Of a stretch of 64,000 bases of DNA, positions 34,301 to 43,434 are shown one piece after another. A program made the position numbers and the translations under genes. The DNA is taken from NCBI GenBank assembly GCA_963841965.1, contig CAWJES010000004.1, forward strand, positions 1 through 64,000, read 5' to 3'. This stretch comes from Palsa-459 sp963841965 (lineage in GTDB: Bacteria; Actinomycetota; Acidimicrobiia; Acidimicrobiales; RAAP-2). The first letter of the stretch is position 1. Every line of letters starts with the position of its first letter. The notes beneath the pieces are model-generated. The model had not been told where the DNA came from and ran no database searches. It saw only the letters and a list, made by a program, of their open reading frames with translations.

Positions 34301-35429
34301 CGACGGGACCCACCTGTACGAGCATGCCGATGAGCGCCAGGGCGTCCACCCTGACTGGAACAGCCTGATCTTCAACTACGGGCGCAACGAGGTGCGGAGC
34401 TTCCTCGTGTCGAGCGCGTGCTACTGGCTCGATCGCTTCCACATCGACGGACTCCGGTTCGATGCCGTCGCATCCCTCCTCTACCTTGACTACTCGCGCA
34501 AGCCCGGCGAATGGGTCCCGAACCGCAACGGCGGGCGCGAGAACCTCGATGCCATCGAGTTCCTGCGGTCCTGCAACGACGAGATCCACCGGTCCCTCCC
34601 CGGGACGATCACGATCGCCGAGGAGTCGACGTCGTGGCCCGGGGTCACCGCACCGCTTGATGAGGGTGGTCTCGGCTTCGACTACAAGTGGGACCTCGGC
34701 TGGATGCACGACACGCTTGACTACCTCGGAAAGGATCCGATCCACAGGAGCTGGCACCACGACCAGCTGACGTTCCGATCGCTCTACGCACACAGCGAGC
34801 ACTTCGTGCTTCCTCTCTCCCACGACGAGGTCGTCCACGGGAAGGGGTCGCTGCTCGGAAGGATGTCCGGAGACGAGTGGCAGCGCTTCGCGAATGTGCG
34901 ACTCCTGTTCGGGTTCCAGCTCGCCCAGCCAGGCAAGAAGCTGCTCTTCATGGGCGACGAGTTCGCCCAGCGCGGTGAATGGGACCACAGTTCGAGCATC
35001 GACTGGCACCTGCTCGAACAAGCGGAGCACCGCGGTGTCGCGGAGCTCGTGGCGCGGGTGAACCGCCTCTACGCGGCAGCGCCAGCGCTGCACAGCGACA
35101 ACCTCTCCGACTCGGGTTTCGCCTGGATCGACGGGAATGATCGCGAGCAGAGCGTGCTGTGCATCGAGCGCCATGACGGGAAGGGCACGAGCCTCGTCAT
35201 CGTCTTGAACGCGACGCCCCAGCCACGCGAGCGCTACCGCATCGGGATGCCGCATCCCGGTCGGTGGTCGGTGCTCTTGAACAGCGACGAGGTCCAGTTC
35301 GGGGGCTCCGGTTACCCGGTGGTGTCGGACGCCTGGGCAGCGGGCGATCCCTGCCATGGACGGTCCCAGAGCGCGGAGCTGACCCTCCCGCCGCTCGGCT
35401 TCCTCGTCCTCGGCCATCGCGGTGACTGA
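31377..35429 (+). CDS. Bifunctional 4-alpha-glucanotransferase / glycogen branching enzyme (MalQ-GlgB fusion)
   Basis: One uninterrupted 1350-residue frame. Residues 1-~700 are MalQ (GH77): GCGDLGDLDVL, RIDH with nucleophile Asp471, GEDLG with Glu519, STHDLP at 567-572. Residues ~720-1350 are GlgB (GH13): a CBM48 (YFAVWAPNAAWVEVIGDFNDW), RFDAV with nucleophile Asp1029, AEEST with Glu1082 and SHDEVVHGK with Asp1150. Both catalytic sets are complete. The long GlgB N-terminal domain is absent. A GTG at 33519 (Val715) has GGGGAGG seven bases upstream, so a separate GlgB might also be made. A lost stop between two formerly separate genes is a second explanation. The ATG lies 2 bp after phosphorylase 1. 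Confidence 0.9.
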   Translation: MAGPRRRITKDLRALALDCGVLLEYKNAEGSRRHASRDAVVAILESLGYADAGSDPAAHLAERRRMRGEQMLEPVVVIEAGTDAVVHVTVGPRDRRIDCVLDYEDGGRHEWSETAASLAPPRPLATGSPRSGVGALAIPVPVPAGYHTLTLRSGRRRAMATMLARPPRGARGRFGEQWRAFGVTAPLFTLHSDRSWGCGDLGDLDVLGEFAASQHASVVSTLPLLSGFGPASYEASPYLPVSRRFWHERWIDIDQLLDLGHPEHMDGLVRDARAIAEAAAGQAGLFDGAEALRAKHAVIRELADALGDAATTRGAAFQSFLDERPETVEYARFRAAGDSFGIDWARWPRAMRGGAIAADEVDPSAERHHAFAQWILHEQMTRVAERCERRGQVLSLDLPLGVHPLGFDIWRHQDQFVQGVSVGAPPDRFFPRGQGWSFPPSHPDAVRSDGHRQFREAIVHHLNVAGMLRIDHFLGLQRLFWIPDGFSPKQGVYVSSPLEELMAVIAIEAQRHRAEIVGEDLGTVDEGVRRAMVRDGIRRTYVTELGFDHHGEGALTDPPSGSVASFSTHDLPTFAGWWEERDIDERVALHQVGSRGASTMRSARRTQKLKLAALVPGLAQDGVLPAEPPIALLTAVHERLARSDAGLVIAQLDDLLLELDAVNLPGTSYERPNWQRQTAVPLERLGEDVRLQTSIEPLRSLRGGDEPAGRGGRAVSTRCDVSKFNDVDDYLFNEGRHFRLYEKLGAHQMSIDGATGTYFAVWAPNAAWVEVIGDFNDWNGTEHPLSRHGQTGIWEGFVPGVGTGVRYKFRIESLLGGDVMDKADPFARQAEDPPRTASVTTELHHRWADDEWMETRSAHQSLQRPISIYELQLESWRRVPEEGNRPLTYGEVAPHLIDHVHRHGFTHVEFLPVMEHPFSGSWGYQVTGFFAPTARYGNEEDFAALVDALHQAGIGVLLDWVPAHFPSDAFALARFDGTHLYEHADERQGVHPDWNSLIFNYGRNEVRSFLVSSACYWLDRFHIDGLRFDAVASLLYLDYSRKPGEWVPNRNGGRENLDAIEFLRSCNDEIHRSLPGTITIAEESTSWPGVTAPLDEGGLGFDYKWDLGWMHDTLDYLGKDPIHRSWHHDQLTFRSLYAHSEHFVLPLSHDEVVHGKGSLLGRMSGDEWQRFANVRLLFGFQLAQPGKKLLFMGDEFAQRGEWDHSSSIDWHLLEQAEHRGVAELVARVNRLYAAAPALHSDNLSDSGFAWIDGNDREQSVLCIERHDGKGTSLVIVLNATPQPRERYRIGMPHPGRWSVLLNSDEVQFGGSGYPVVSDAWAAGDPCHGRSQSAELTLPPLGFLVLGHRGD

Positions 35430-35475
35430 CGATGGACACCAACACGTCGGATTGGTCCGCTAGGTTCCCGGGGCA

Positions 35476-37650
35476 ATGTCCATCAACCTGACCCTCCCAG
35501 GTGACAACCCGATCGACGGATCGAAGGATCTCGCGCGCGCGGTGGACCGGCTCGCGCGCCGGCTCCCCGAGCCGCTGCAGGACCTCGCGGCCATTGCCTA
35601 CAACTACCAGTGGTCCTGGACCCCCGGTGGCCGCGACCTCTTCCGAGCGCTCGGTGCCTACCGCTTCACGCTGACCGCCGAGAATCCTGTCCGGTTCCTG
35701 CGCGACCTGCCCGAGGCGAGCCTGCTCACCGCCGCGACGGACGACGCGTTCCTCGAGCAGATCGCGCGGGTCTCAGAGTCGATCCAGGCCGACCTCGCCC
35801 GCCCGCCGGACACCTCGCTCGGTGGCAGCCCGGTTGCGTTCCTCTGTGCGGAGTTCGGCGTGCACCGATCGCTGCCCGTGTATTCGGGAGGGCTCGGCGT
35901 GCTCGCCGGGGACATGCTGAAGGAGGCGTCCGACCGCGCGCTGCCGTTCGTGGGGGTCGGCCTTCTCTACCGGCGCGGCTACTTCCACCAGCGCATGGAT
36001 CGCAGCGGATGGCAGCAGGAGTACTGGATCGAGTCGGATCCGAACGTGATGCCCGCCGTCCGGGTGTCGAGAGCCGACGGCTCTCCCCTGACGGTCACCG
36101 TCCCGGTGTGGGACGGGGAGCTCACGGCGCAGGTCTGGCGGGTCGAGGTCGGTCGCGTGCCCCTGTACCTCCTCGACGCCGAGCTCGCAGAGAACGCCCC
36201 CCTCGAGCGCTGGGTCACCTCGCGTCTGTATGAGGGGAATCGCTCGATCAGACTCGCTCAGTACGCGCTGCTCGGCACAGGTGCGGTCCTGGCGCTCGAC
36301 CACATGGGGATCACGCCATCGCTGTACCACATGAACGAGGGCCATGCGGCCCTCGCGACCATCACGGTCGCCTCCAACCGGAGGTCAGGGTCCGACGGCG
36401 TCGCGCTCCGCGTCGACGAGGTGATCGAGCAGGACCGCGACTCCTTCGTCTTCACGACGCACACGCCGGTCCCAGCCGGTAACGAGACCTACAGCCAGGA
36501 CGAGATCCTCTCGGTGCTCGGTGGGCTGTTCACCCAGCTCGGCTTCGACGGGAGCGAGGTCGTCGCGCTCGGGCGCACCCACCCGCAGTCCGGGCACGAG
36601 GCCTCGGGCCTCACGCCCCTCGCCATCCGGGCCTCACGGTCCACCAACGCGGTGAGTGAGCGCCACGGGGTCGTCGCACGATCCATGTGGCACGAGATGT
36701 TCCCGACGGGATCCACCGACGAGGTGCCGATCTCGCATGTCACGAACGGCGTGCACCTGCCCACCTGGATGGCGGAGCCGATGCGCCGCCTGCTGACCGA
36801 TGCCTTCGGTGCCGGCTGGGAGCGCCACGCCGGAGACGCCTCGATGTGGAAGCAGGTCGATGAGATCCCCGACGGGGACCTCTGGAGGACGCGCAGCGTG
36901 CAGCGCGAGGAGCTCGTCCAGCTCATCCGGCGCAAGGTCGTCGTCGACCGGCTCGCACGGGGTGAGGACATCGACTTCGTGCAGGCCGGCCGCTCTGCCT
37001 TCGACCCTTCGTACCTCACGATCGGGTTCGCGCGGAGACTCGCGACGTACAAGCGGCTGAACCTCCTGGTGCACGACGCTGCTCGGGCGATCAGCCTGCT
37101 CGACCACGATCGTCCGCTCCAGCTCGTGTTCGCCGGAAAGGCGCACCCGCTCGACGACGCGGCGAAGGTGTTCGCCCAGCGGATGTTCGACCTGAAGCGG
37201 GTGCCCGAAGTGGGCAACAAGGTCGTGTTCGTGGAGGACTACGACCTTTCGGTCGCCGGCACCCTGGTCGCCGGGTGCGACGTCTGGCTCAACCTGCCGC
37301 GCCCGCCCTTCGAGGCCAGCGGAACGAGCGGCATGAAGGCAGCGCTCAACGGGTGTCTCAACCTGAGCGTCCTGGACGGCTGGTGGATGGAGGCCTACGA
37401 CGGCACGAACGGATGGGCCATCGACGGCAGCGTCGATCCGGACGAGTCTGCGAAGGACGCACGCGACGCCGACGCGCTCTATGGGATCGTCTCGAACGAG
37501 ATCAAGCCTCTGTTCTACGACAACCGAGACGAGCACGGCATCCCGGGCGCATGGCTGCAGCTCGTCCGCGCCTCTTTGCGGACCCTCGGGCCGCAGTTCG
37601 GGGCGACGCGCATGCTCGGCGACTACGTCGAGCGGATCTACAAGCACTGA
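35476..37650 (+). CDS. glgP: Alpha-glucan phosphorylase 2
   Basis: 724 residues. DUF3417-like N-terminus (QDLAAIAYNYQWSWTPGGRDLF), FLCAEFGVHRSLPVYSGGLGVLAGD, MNEGHAALATI, FTTHTPVPAGNETY, TYKRLNLLVHD and the standard PLP segment EASGTSGMKAALNG with Lys621. Unlike phosphorylase 1 its active-site motif is canonical, so this is the more certain enzyme. Phosphorolyses alpha-1,4-glucan to glucose-1-phosphate. 46 bp after malQ-glgB, likely same transcript; convergent with glgX with 6 bp between the stops. Confidence 0.93.
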   Translation: MSINLTLPGDNPIDGSKDLARAVDRLARRLPEPLQDLAAIAYNYQWSWTPGGRDLFRALGAYRFTLTAENPVRFLRDLPEASLLTAATDDAFLEQIARVSESIQADLARPPDTSLGGSPVAFLCAEFGVHRSLPVYSGGLGVLAGDMLKEASDRALPFVGVGLLYRRGYFHQRMDRSGWQQEYWIESDPNVMPAVRVSRADGSPLTVTVPVWDGELTAQVWRVEVGRVPLYLLDAELAENAPLERWVTSRLYEGNRSIRLAQYALLGTGAVLALDHMGITPSLYHMNEGHAALATITVASNRRSGSDGVALRVDEVIEQDRDSFVFTTHTPVPAGNETYSQDEILSVLGGLFTQLGFDGSEVVALGRTHPQSGHEASGLTPLAIRASRSTNAVSERHGVVARSMWHEMFPTGSTDEVPISHVTNGVHLPTWMAEPMRRLLTDAFGAGWERHAGDASMWKQVDEIPDGDLWRTRSVQREELVQLIRRKVVVDRLARGEDIDFVQAGRSAFDPSYLTIGFARRLATYKRLNLLVHDAARAISLLDHDRPLQLVFAGKAHPLDDAAKVFAQRMFDLKRVPEVGNKVVFVEDYDLSVAGTLVAGCDVWLNLPRPPFEASGTSGMKAALNGCLNLSVLDGWWMEAYDGTNGWAIDGSVDPDESAKDARDADALYGIVSNEIKPLFYDNRDEHGIPGAWLQLVRASLRTLGPQFGATRMLGDYVERIYKH

Positions 37651-37656
37651 CCGACG

Positions 37657-39768
37657 TCAGCCGCTGCTCGTCAGCCCCCGAAGCACGACGATCGACCTGG
37701 CTGCGACATCGACGGATCCGGACCGCTGGTGGGCTGCGGGATGGGCAGCGGGATCGTGCGTCTGCAGCTCCTCGACCCAGTCCCCCGGCCCGACGTCCGG
37801 GAGCGTGAACGCCGTCTCCTCCCACCAGCCGTTGATGAGGACCAGGAAGTCGCTGTCGGGCACCGCACGCTCGTCGGGGAGTGCAACGGAGCGCGCGTCC
37901 AGGTAGATCGTGACGCACCGGGCGGACGGATCGTCCCAGTCGCCCTCGGCCATCGGCGTGCCGGCGGTGGTGAACCACTCGAGATCGTCCACCGCGCTGC
38001 CGGTGAGGTACCGGCTGCGCCGGAAGACGGGGTGCTCGCGCCGCAGCTCCAGCAGCCTGCGAACGAACGACAGGCGGGCCTCGTCGACGCCGGACCAGTC
38101 GATCCAGCTGGTGGGGTTGTCCTGGCAGTAGGCGTTGTTGTTCCCCTGCTGGGTGCGGCCGAGCTCGTCACCACCGAGCAGCATCGGGACGCCGCAGCTG
38201 AGCAGGAGGGTCGCAAGGATCGCGAGCGCCTGGCGGTCGCGCAGGGCCACCACGTCGGGATCGTCGGTCGGCCCCTCGACACCGCAGTTCCAGGAGCGGT
38301 TGTCGTCCGTCCCGTCCGCACCCGCCTCGCCGTTCGCCTCGTTGTGCTTCTCGCTGTAGGTGACGAGATCGGTGAGGGTGAAGCCGTCGTGCGCCGTCAC
38401 AAGGTTGATCGAGCTGGTCGGATTCCGTCCCGCGCTGAAGAAGAGGTCCGAGGAACCTGCGAATCTCGTCGCGAGCTCTGCGAGCACCCCATCCTCGCTG
38501 CGCCAGAAGTCGCGGACCGTGTCGCGGAACTTCCCGTTCCACTCGCGGAACGGCGCAGGGAACCGCCCGAGCGCATAGCTGTCGTCTCGCCCGACATCCC
38601 ACGGCTCGGCAATCAGCTTGACGCCTTGCAGCACCGGGTCCTGGATGCACATCGAGAGGAACGGCGCCGCTGGGTCGAAGCGGCCCTGGGGCCGCGCAAG
38701 GGTCGGCGCGAGATCGAACCGGAAGCCGTCCACGTGGCACACCTTCACCCAGTACCTGAGCGAGTCGAGGACGAGGCGCAGCGCGGTGGGATTCGACGAG
38801 TTCAGCGAGTTGCCGCAGCCGGTCGTGTCGATCGGCCGGTGCTCCTCGTCGAAGCGGTAGTAGGCGGCCGCGTCAAGTCCCCGGAGGGAGAGGGCCGGAC
38901 CGGAGGGATCCGACTCCGCGGTGTGGTTGAACACCACGTCCAAGACGACCTCGATGCCGGCTCGGTGCAGTGCGGCGATCATCGCCTTGAACTCGGCGAC
39001 CTGGGCTCCAGGCCGTCCCGAGCGTGCCCCCATCGAATAGCGCTGGTTCGGGGCGAAGTAGCCCAGCGTGTTGTACCCCCAGTAGTTGGTGAGGCCGAGA
39101 TCGAGGAGGAAGCGCTCCGACACCGGCTCGTGCACAGGGAGGAGCTCGACGGCCGTGACACCGAGGTCGACCAGGTGTGCGATCACGGCGTCGTGGGCGA
39201 GCCCCGCGTAGGTTCCGCGCGCCTCCTCGGGGACGTCAGGGTGCTGCATGGTCGCCCCCCTGACGTGCAGCTCATACAGCACGGTGTCGTCCCAGGGATG
39301 ATGGGGGCGCACGTCGGCGTCGTCTCGCCAATCGAACGCAGGGTCCACCACGAGCGAAAGGGGCACTGCACCCGCCGAGTCGAGGCTGCTCGGCCGGTTC
39401 TCGTCCCCGACGGTGCCCGCGGCCAGGCGGTCCCCGTACTGGACGCTGCCGACGAACGCCATCGCATAGGGGTCCGCGAGCAGCTTCGCCGGGTTGCACC
39501 ACCGGCCCTGCGCCGGGTCGAACGGGCCGTCGACGCGGAAGCCGTACCGCTGCCCGGGCCCGACGCCCTTGGCGAATCCGTGCCAGATCCCGGCATCGCC
39601 TTCCGTGAGCGCGAGACGGTGCTCGGTCCCCTGTTCGTCGAAGAGGCACAGGTCGACCGCCTCGGCGACGGACGAGAAGACGGCGACGTTCACGCCGTCG
39701 CGTGCGAGGGTCGCGCCGAGCACGCTCGGGTCCCCGTGTTGCGCGGTCGGTCGGTCCGTCTGCCTCAC
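37657..39768 (-). CDS. glgX: Glycogen debranching enzyme GlgX (isoamylase type)
   Basis: 703-residue GH13_11 enzyme that hydrolyses alpha-1,6 branches left by phosphorylase. N-terminal CBM48 (VNVAVFSSVAEAVDLCLFDE), LVYE-like DTVLYELHVRGAT, VVFNHTAE, DGFRFDLA with nucleophile Asp352, LIAEPWDVG with Glu388 and TAHDGFTLTDLV. GTG at 39768 overlaps the stop of the upstream GH63-like gene (GTGA). Fits the glycogen cluster: phosphorylases shorten chains, MalQ moves maltodextrins and GlgX removes stubs. Confidence 0.94.
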   Translation of the reverse strand: MRQTDRPTAQHGDPSVLGATLARDGVNVAVFSSVAEAVDLCLFDEQGTEHRLALTEGDAGIWHGFAKGVGPGQRYGFRVDGPFDPAQGRWCNPAKLLADPYAMAFVGSVQYGDRLAAGTVGDENRPSSLDSAGAVPLSLVVDPAFDWRDDADVRPHHPWDDTVLYELHVRGATMQHPDVPEEARGTYAGLAHDAVIAHLVDLGVTAVELLPVHEPVSERFLLDLGLTNYWGYNTLGYFAPNQRYSMGARSGRPGAQVAEFKAMIAALHRAGIEVVLDVVFNHTAESDPSGPALSLRGLDAAAYYRFDEEHRPIDTTGCGNSLNSSNPTALRLVLDSLRYWVKVCHVDGFRFDLAPTLARPQGRFDPAAPFLSMCIQDPVLQGVKLIAEPWDVGRDDSYALGRFPAPFREWNGKFRDTVRDFWRSEDGVLAELATRFAGSSDLFFSAGRNPTSSINLVTAHDGFTLTDLVTYSEKHNEANGEAGADGTDDNRSWNCGVEGPTDDPDVVALRDRQALAILATLLLSCGVPMLLGGDELGRTQQGNNNAYCQDNPTSWIDWSGVDEARLSFVRRLLELRREHPVFRRSRYLTGSAVDDLEWFTTAGTPMAEGDWDDPSARCVTIYLDARSVALPDERAVPDSDFLVLINGWWEETAFTLPDVGPGDWVEELQTHDPAAHPAAHQRSGSVDVAARSIVVLRGLTSSG

Positions 39769-42473
39769 GCGGTCGTGTGATCCTCCGAGTACACGGAACT
39801 GAAGGACGTGGCGCCGCCCGAGTGGACCCGGAAGATCAGGTCCGCGACCAGGGCGGTCCAGCCGGTCTGATGCGAGGCGCCGAGCCCGAAGCCCGTGTCG
39901 CCGTGGAAGTACTCGTTGAACTGCACGTTGTCGCGCCATCTCGGGTCATCCTGGAACTTCTCGATTGTGCCGTAGCACGGCCGGTGCCCGTGCTCGTCGA
40001 GCAGGAACAGGGAGATCAGCCGATGACGCAGGTTGTCCGCGACGGACGTGTAGGTCACGAAGTTCCCCGATCCGGTCGGGAAATCGACGGTGACCTCGTC
40101 GCCGAAGAACCGTCCGAACCGCTCGAGCGCGTCACAGGCGAGATAGTTGAGGGGGAACCACACGGGGCCCCGCCAGTTGGAGTTGCCGCCGAACATGTAG
40201 GTCGTGGACTCAGCGGGCTCGTAGTCGATGGTCGACTCGTAGCCCTCCATCTCGAACGTGTAGGGGTGCTCGCGGTGGAAGGCCGACAGCGAGCGGAGCC
40301 CGTGGGGCGAGAGGAACTCGGCCTCGTCGAGAAGCTTCGAGACGATCCGCACGACACGGGGGATCTCCACGGTCGCGATCAGGAGGCGCTGGTTGCCGGG
40401 CGGGCCGCGAAGGACCCCCTCCCCGCCGAGCCCCTCCACCTCGTCGCCCTTGATGCCTGCGAGTTCGGCGAAGTTCTTCCCGAAGGCCATGGCCCTGTCG
40501 ATGAGCTCCTGGTGCAGGACCGAGCTCGCGAGCATGGGGATCATGCCGACCATCGAGTGGACCTTGATCGTGTGCTTCGTGCCGTCGGGCATGGCGAGCT
40601 GGTCGTAGTAGAAGCCGTCCTCCTCGTTCCAGAGTCCGAGGCCGTTGAGCGCGGAGCGCACGAGCGCGAAGTGCTCGAGGAACTTCATGACGAGGTCTGA
40701 CGCGTGCCTCGTGCCGGACCGGTTCAGGATCGTGGCGATCCAGCCCATCGACAGCGAGTAGAACGCCATCCACCCGGTCGCGTCGGCCTGGCGGAGCGTT
40801 CCGCCGATCGGCAGGTGGGACCGGTCGATCGGGCCGATGTTGTCGAGGCCGAGGAAGCCGCCCTCGAACAGGTTCGAGCCGTCGTCATCCTCGCAGTTCA
40901 CCCACCACGTGAAGTTGACGAGGAGCTTGTCGAAGATGCGGCTCAGGAACTCGAAGTCCGTGGCGCCGTCGATGGCGAACACCTCGATGGCGGCCCACGC
41001 CTGGACCGGAGGATTGAGGTCCCCGAAGTCCCACTCGTAGGCGGGCAGCCCTCCCGTGGGGTGCTGGAACCACTCCCGGCAGATGAGGATCAGCTGGTAC
41101 TTGGCGAAGGCCGGATCGATCCTTGCGAGCGCGACGCAGTGGAACGCGAGGTCCCACGACGCGAACCACGGGTACTCCCACTTGTCCGGCATCGACATGA
41201 TGTCGAAGGCGTTGAAGTTGCGCCAGCGGGCGTTGCGCCCCCGGTCGCGCCCCTCGGGCGGCGTCGGCTGGGTCGGGTCGCCCGCCAGCCACCGCGCCAC
41301 GTCGTAGGAGTAGAACTGCTTGCTCCACAGGAGTCCGGCGAAGGCCTGTCGAAGGACCAGGGCCTCGTCGGCGCCCGACTCTGGCGGCGTGACATCGGCA
41401 TAGAACTCGTCTGCCTCCCGGCGCCGCTCGGCGACCACGCGCGAGAACTCCTCGCCGAGGAGGGCCTCGGCGTGCACACCCGCGCTCGCGGACGCCGGCC
41501 GGAGGCGGAGCCGCAGGATGACGGTCTCGCCCGGCTCGATCTCGAGCTGGTACCAGAAGGACCCCTTCGTGCCCACGCCGCGGGGGTTGACGGTGCCGGC
41601 GCCGGTCACGACATGGTCGTTGATGCCGTCCTTCGGAAACGCGTGCGTCGCGGGCACGCCGTAGCGCCTCACCGTGTTCGTTTCGTTGTCACAGAACAGC
41701 GACACGGGCGTCGACCCGTCGGGACCGAGCGAGGCGGTCAGCGCGAGCTCGCCAAGCCACGGGTGGTGGATGCGCATCGCCCGCTCGCCCTCGGCCTCAA
41801 GTGTCGGGCGCTCGGCCTCGAGCTCCCACGCCCACGTGTTGCGGAACCAGGCGGTCGGCAGCACGTGCACCGTGTCGCGATCGGGGCCCGCGTTTGTGAC
41901 CTTGATCTCCATGAGCAGGTCGGTGGGGTCCGCCTTCGCGTAGCGGACCTCAACAGCCCAGTACCGGTCCTCGTCGAAGATCCCGGTGTCGAGCAGCTCG
42001 TACTCGGGATCCTCCAGCGTGCGCTTGCGCCCGACCGCAACGAGGTCCTCGTACGGAAACGCTCCCTGCGGGTAGTGGTACCGCCAGACGTTCCACGCGT
42101 GGCTCGGCAGGGCGTCGTTGTACCACCAGTACTCCTTCGCGTCCTCGCCGTGGTTCGCCTCGGACTGGTTGACGCCGAAGATCCGCTCCTTCAGGAACGC
42201 GTCGCGCCCGTTCCAGAGGGCCAGGCCAAGGCAGAGTCGCTGCTCGACGTCGCAGAACCCCGCGAGGCCATCCTCGCCCCAGCGGTAGGCCGTCGAGCGG
42301 GCGGCGTCGTGCGGCAGGTAGTCCCACGCGTTTCCATCCGCGCTGTAGTCCTCGCGAACGGTCCCCCATTGCCGCTCGCTGACGTACGGTCCCCACCAGT
42401 ACCAGGGACCGGCCTGCTTGAGGCCGTCCTCCAGGTGCCCGAACTCGGCGATCCTGCGCTTTTCCTCGTTCAC
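39765..42473 (-). CDS. GH63/MGH1-like glycoside hydrolase (alpha-glucosidase-like)
   Basis: 902 residues. Segments typical of the bacterial GH63-like family are WEYPWFASWDLAFHCVALARIDPAFAKYQL, AFAGLLWSKQFYSYDVARWL, YEWDFGDLNPPVQAWA, EEDGFYYDQLAMPDG and NSNWRGPVWFPLNYL, building an (alpha/alpha)6 barrel after a beta-rich N-terminal domain. No signal peptide, so cytoplasmic. Probably hydrolyses terminal glucosyl residues from oligosaccharides; close relatives are often just called glucosidase. GTG at 42473 is chosen for GGAGG five bases upstream; a longer frame starts at 42548. Coupled to glgX. Confidence 0.86.
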   Translation of the reverse strand: MNEEKRRIAEFGHLEDGLKQAGPWYWWGPYVSERQWGTVREDYSADGNAWDYLPHDAARSTAYRWGEDGLAGFCDVEQRLCLGLALWNGRDAFLKERIFGVNQSEANHGEDAKEYWWYNDALPSHAWNVWRYHYPQGAFPYEDLVAVGRKRTLEDPEYELLDTGIFDEDRYWAVEVRYAKADPTDLLMEIKVTNAGPDRDTVHVLPTAWFRNTWAWELEAERPTLEAEGERAMRIHHPWLGELALTASLGPDGSTPVSLFCDNETNTVRRYGVPATHAFPKDGINDHVVTGAGTVNPRGVGTKGSFWYQLEIEPGETVILRLRLRPASASAGVHAEALLGEEFSRVVAERRREADEFYADVTPPESGADEALVLRQAFAGLLWSKQFYSYDVARWLAGDPTQPTPPEGRDRGRNARWRNFNAFDIMSMPDKWEYPWFASWDLAFHCVALARIDPAFAKYQLILICREWFQHPTGGLPAYEWDFGDLNPPVQAWAAIEVFAIDGATDFEFLSRIFDKLLVNFTWWVNCEDDDGSNLFEGGFLGLDNIGPIDRSHLPIGGTLRQADATGWMAFYSLSMGWIATILNRSGTRHASDLVMKFLEHFALVRSALNGLGLWNEEDGFYYDQLAMPDGTKHTIKVHSMVGMIPMLASSVLHQELIDRAMAFGKNFAELAGIKGDEVEGLGGEGVLRGPPGNQRLLIATVEIPRVVRIVSKLLDEAEFLSPHGLRSLSAFHREHPYTFEMEGYESTIDYEPAESTTYMFGGNSNWRGPVWFPLNYLACDALERFGRFFGDEVTVDFPTGSGNFVTYTSVADNLRHRLISLFLLDEHGHRPCYGTIEKFQDDPRWRDNVQFNEYFHGDTGFGLGASHQTGWTALVADLIFRVHSGGATSFSSVYSEDHTTA

Positions 42474-42620
42474 ACTGACCTCCAGATCGTCGCCGTCCTC
42501 GGTTGCCGAGTCGCTCGCAGGGTACCTTCCTGCGTGCACCCGGGCCATGAACTGCGCGGCGACGCGATGCGCGGCGCGCGATTCCTCCGCCGCGTCACCA
42601 GCCGTTCACGTGTCGATCAT

Positions 42621-43388
42621 CTAGAGGCCGGGACTCGACTGCATGATGCCGCCATCGGCGAAGATCGTGGTGGACGAGATGTAGCTGGCACCGTCGCTCG
42701 CAAGGAACGCGACGACGCTTGCGATCTCCTCTGGTTGTGCCAACCTCCCGAGCGGGATCGCAGCATCGAGCTTCGCCAGCGCGACGGGGTCGTTGAGTGT
42801 TGCCGTGTTGATCGGCGTCGCGACGGCGCCCGGGCCGACGCCGACCACCAGGATGCCGTGTGCGGCGAGTTCGACGCCTGCCGTCCTCGTCAGCATCCGC
42901 ATGCCCCCCTTGGACACGCAATACGCCGTGTTGTTCGGCATGGGCCAGTCCTCGTGCACGGAGGTCATGTTGATGATCCTCCCGCCGCCGCCTTGGGCGA
43001 TCATCTGCTTCGCGGCGATCTGCGTGCCAAAGAAGGCGCTCTTCAGGTTGATCGACAGCACCTTGTCGTACTGGGCCTCGGTCGTCTCGAGGACCGAGGT
43101 CCGAGTCTCAATGCCGGCGTTGTTGACCATGACGTCGAGCCGACCGAACGTCGCGACGGTCGTGGCGACCAGGCGCTCGAGGTCCTCGACCTTGCTGACG
43201 TCAGCCTCCACGCCGAGGACCTGGTCACCGAGCGCCGTGACCTGCGCCTCGAGGTCCTCCGTCGCCTTCTCATCGAAGACCCAGTCGATGACGACACTGG
43301 CGCCCTGAGTGGCGAGCGCGAGGACAACCGCCTTGCCGATCCCGCTGTTGCCCCCCGTCACGATTGCAACCTTGCCCTTGAGATCCAC
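42621..43388 (-). CDS. Short-chain dehydrogenase/reductase (glucose 1-dehydrogenase-like)
   Basis: 255 residues, classical SDR. Cofactor loop TGGNSGIGKA (11-20), NNAG (about 93-96), catalytic Ser in INMTSVHED, Tyr-x-x-x-Lys as YCVSK, and the C-terminal SDGASYISSTTIFADGG of 3-ketoacyl reductase/glucose dehydrogenase-type SDRs. Substrate cannot be told; glucose 1-dehydrogenase homologues are the nearest by pattern and would suit the sugar cluster next door. GTG start follows AGAGGAG. Monocistronic by spacing. Confidence 0.9.
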   Translation of the reverse strand: MDLKGKVAIVTGGNSGIGKAVVLALATQGASVVIDWVFDEKATEDLEAQVTALGDQVLGVEADVSKVEDLERLVATTVATFGRLDVMVNNAGIETRTSVLETTEAQYDKVLSINLKSAFFGTQIAAKQMIAQGGGGRIINMTSVHEDWPMPNNTAYCVSKGGMRMLTRTAGVELAAHGILVVGVGPGAVATPINTATLNDPVALAKLDAAIPLGRLAQPEEIASVVAFLASDGASYISSTTIFADGGIMQSSPGL

Positions 43389-43434
43389 GGTATGACTCCT
43401 CTGCTCGGCGACAACCGGATCCTAAGAGGGCGCT

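Noticed and set aside
32331..35417. A 1028-residue minus-strand open frame opposite malQ-glgB
   Set aside because: Composition is that of an antisense shadow (Arg/Val/Glu-rich) with no motif; the plus-strand catalytic residues are complete.
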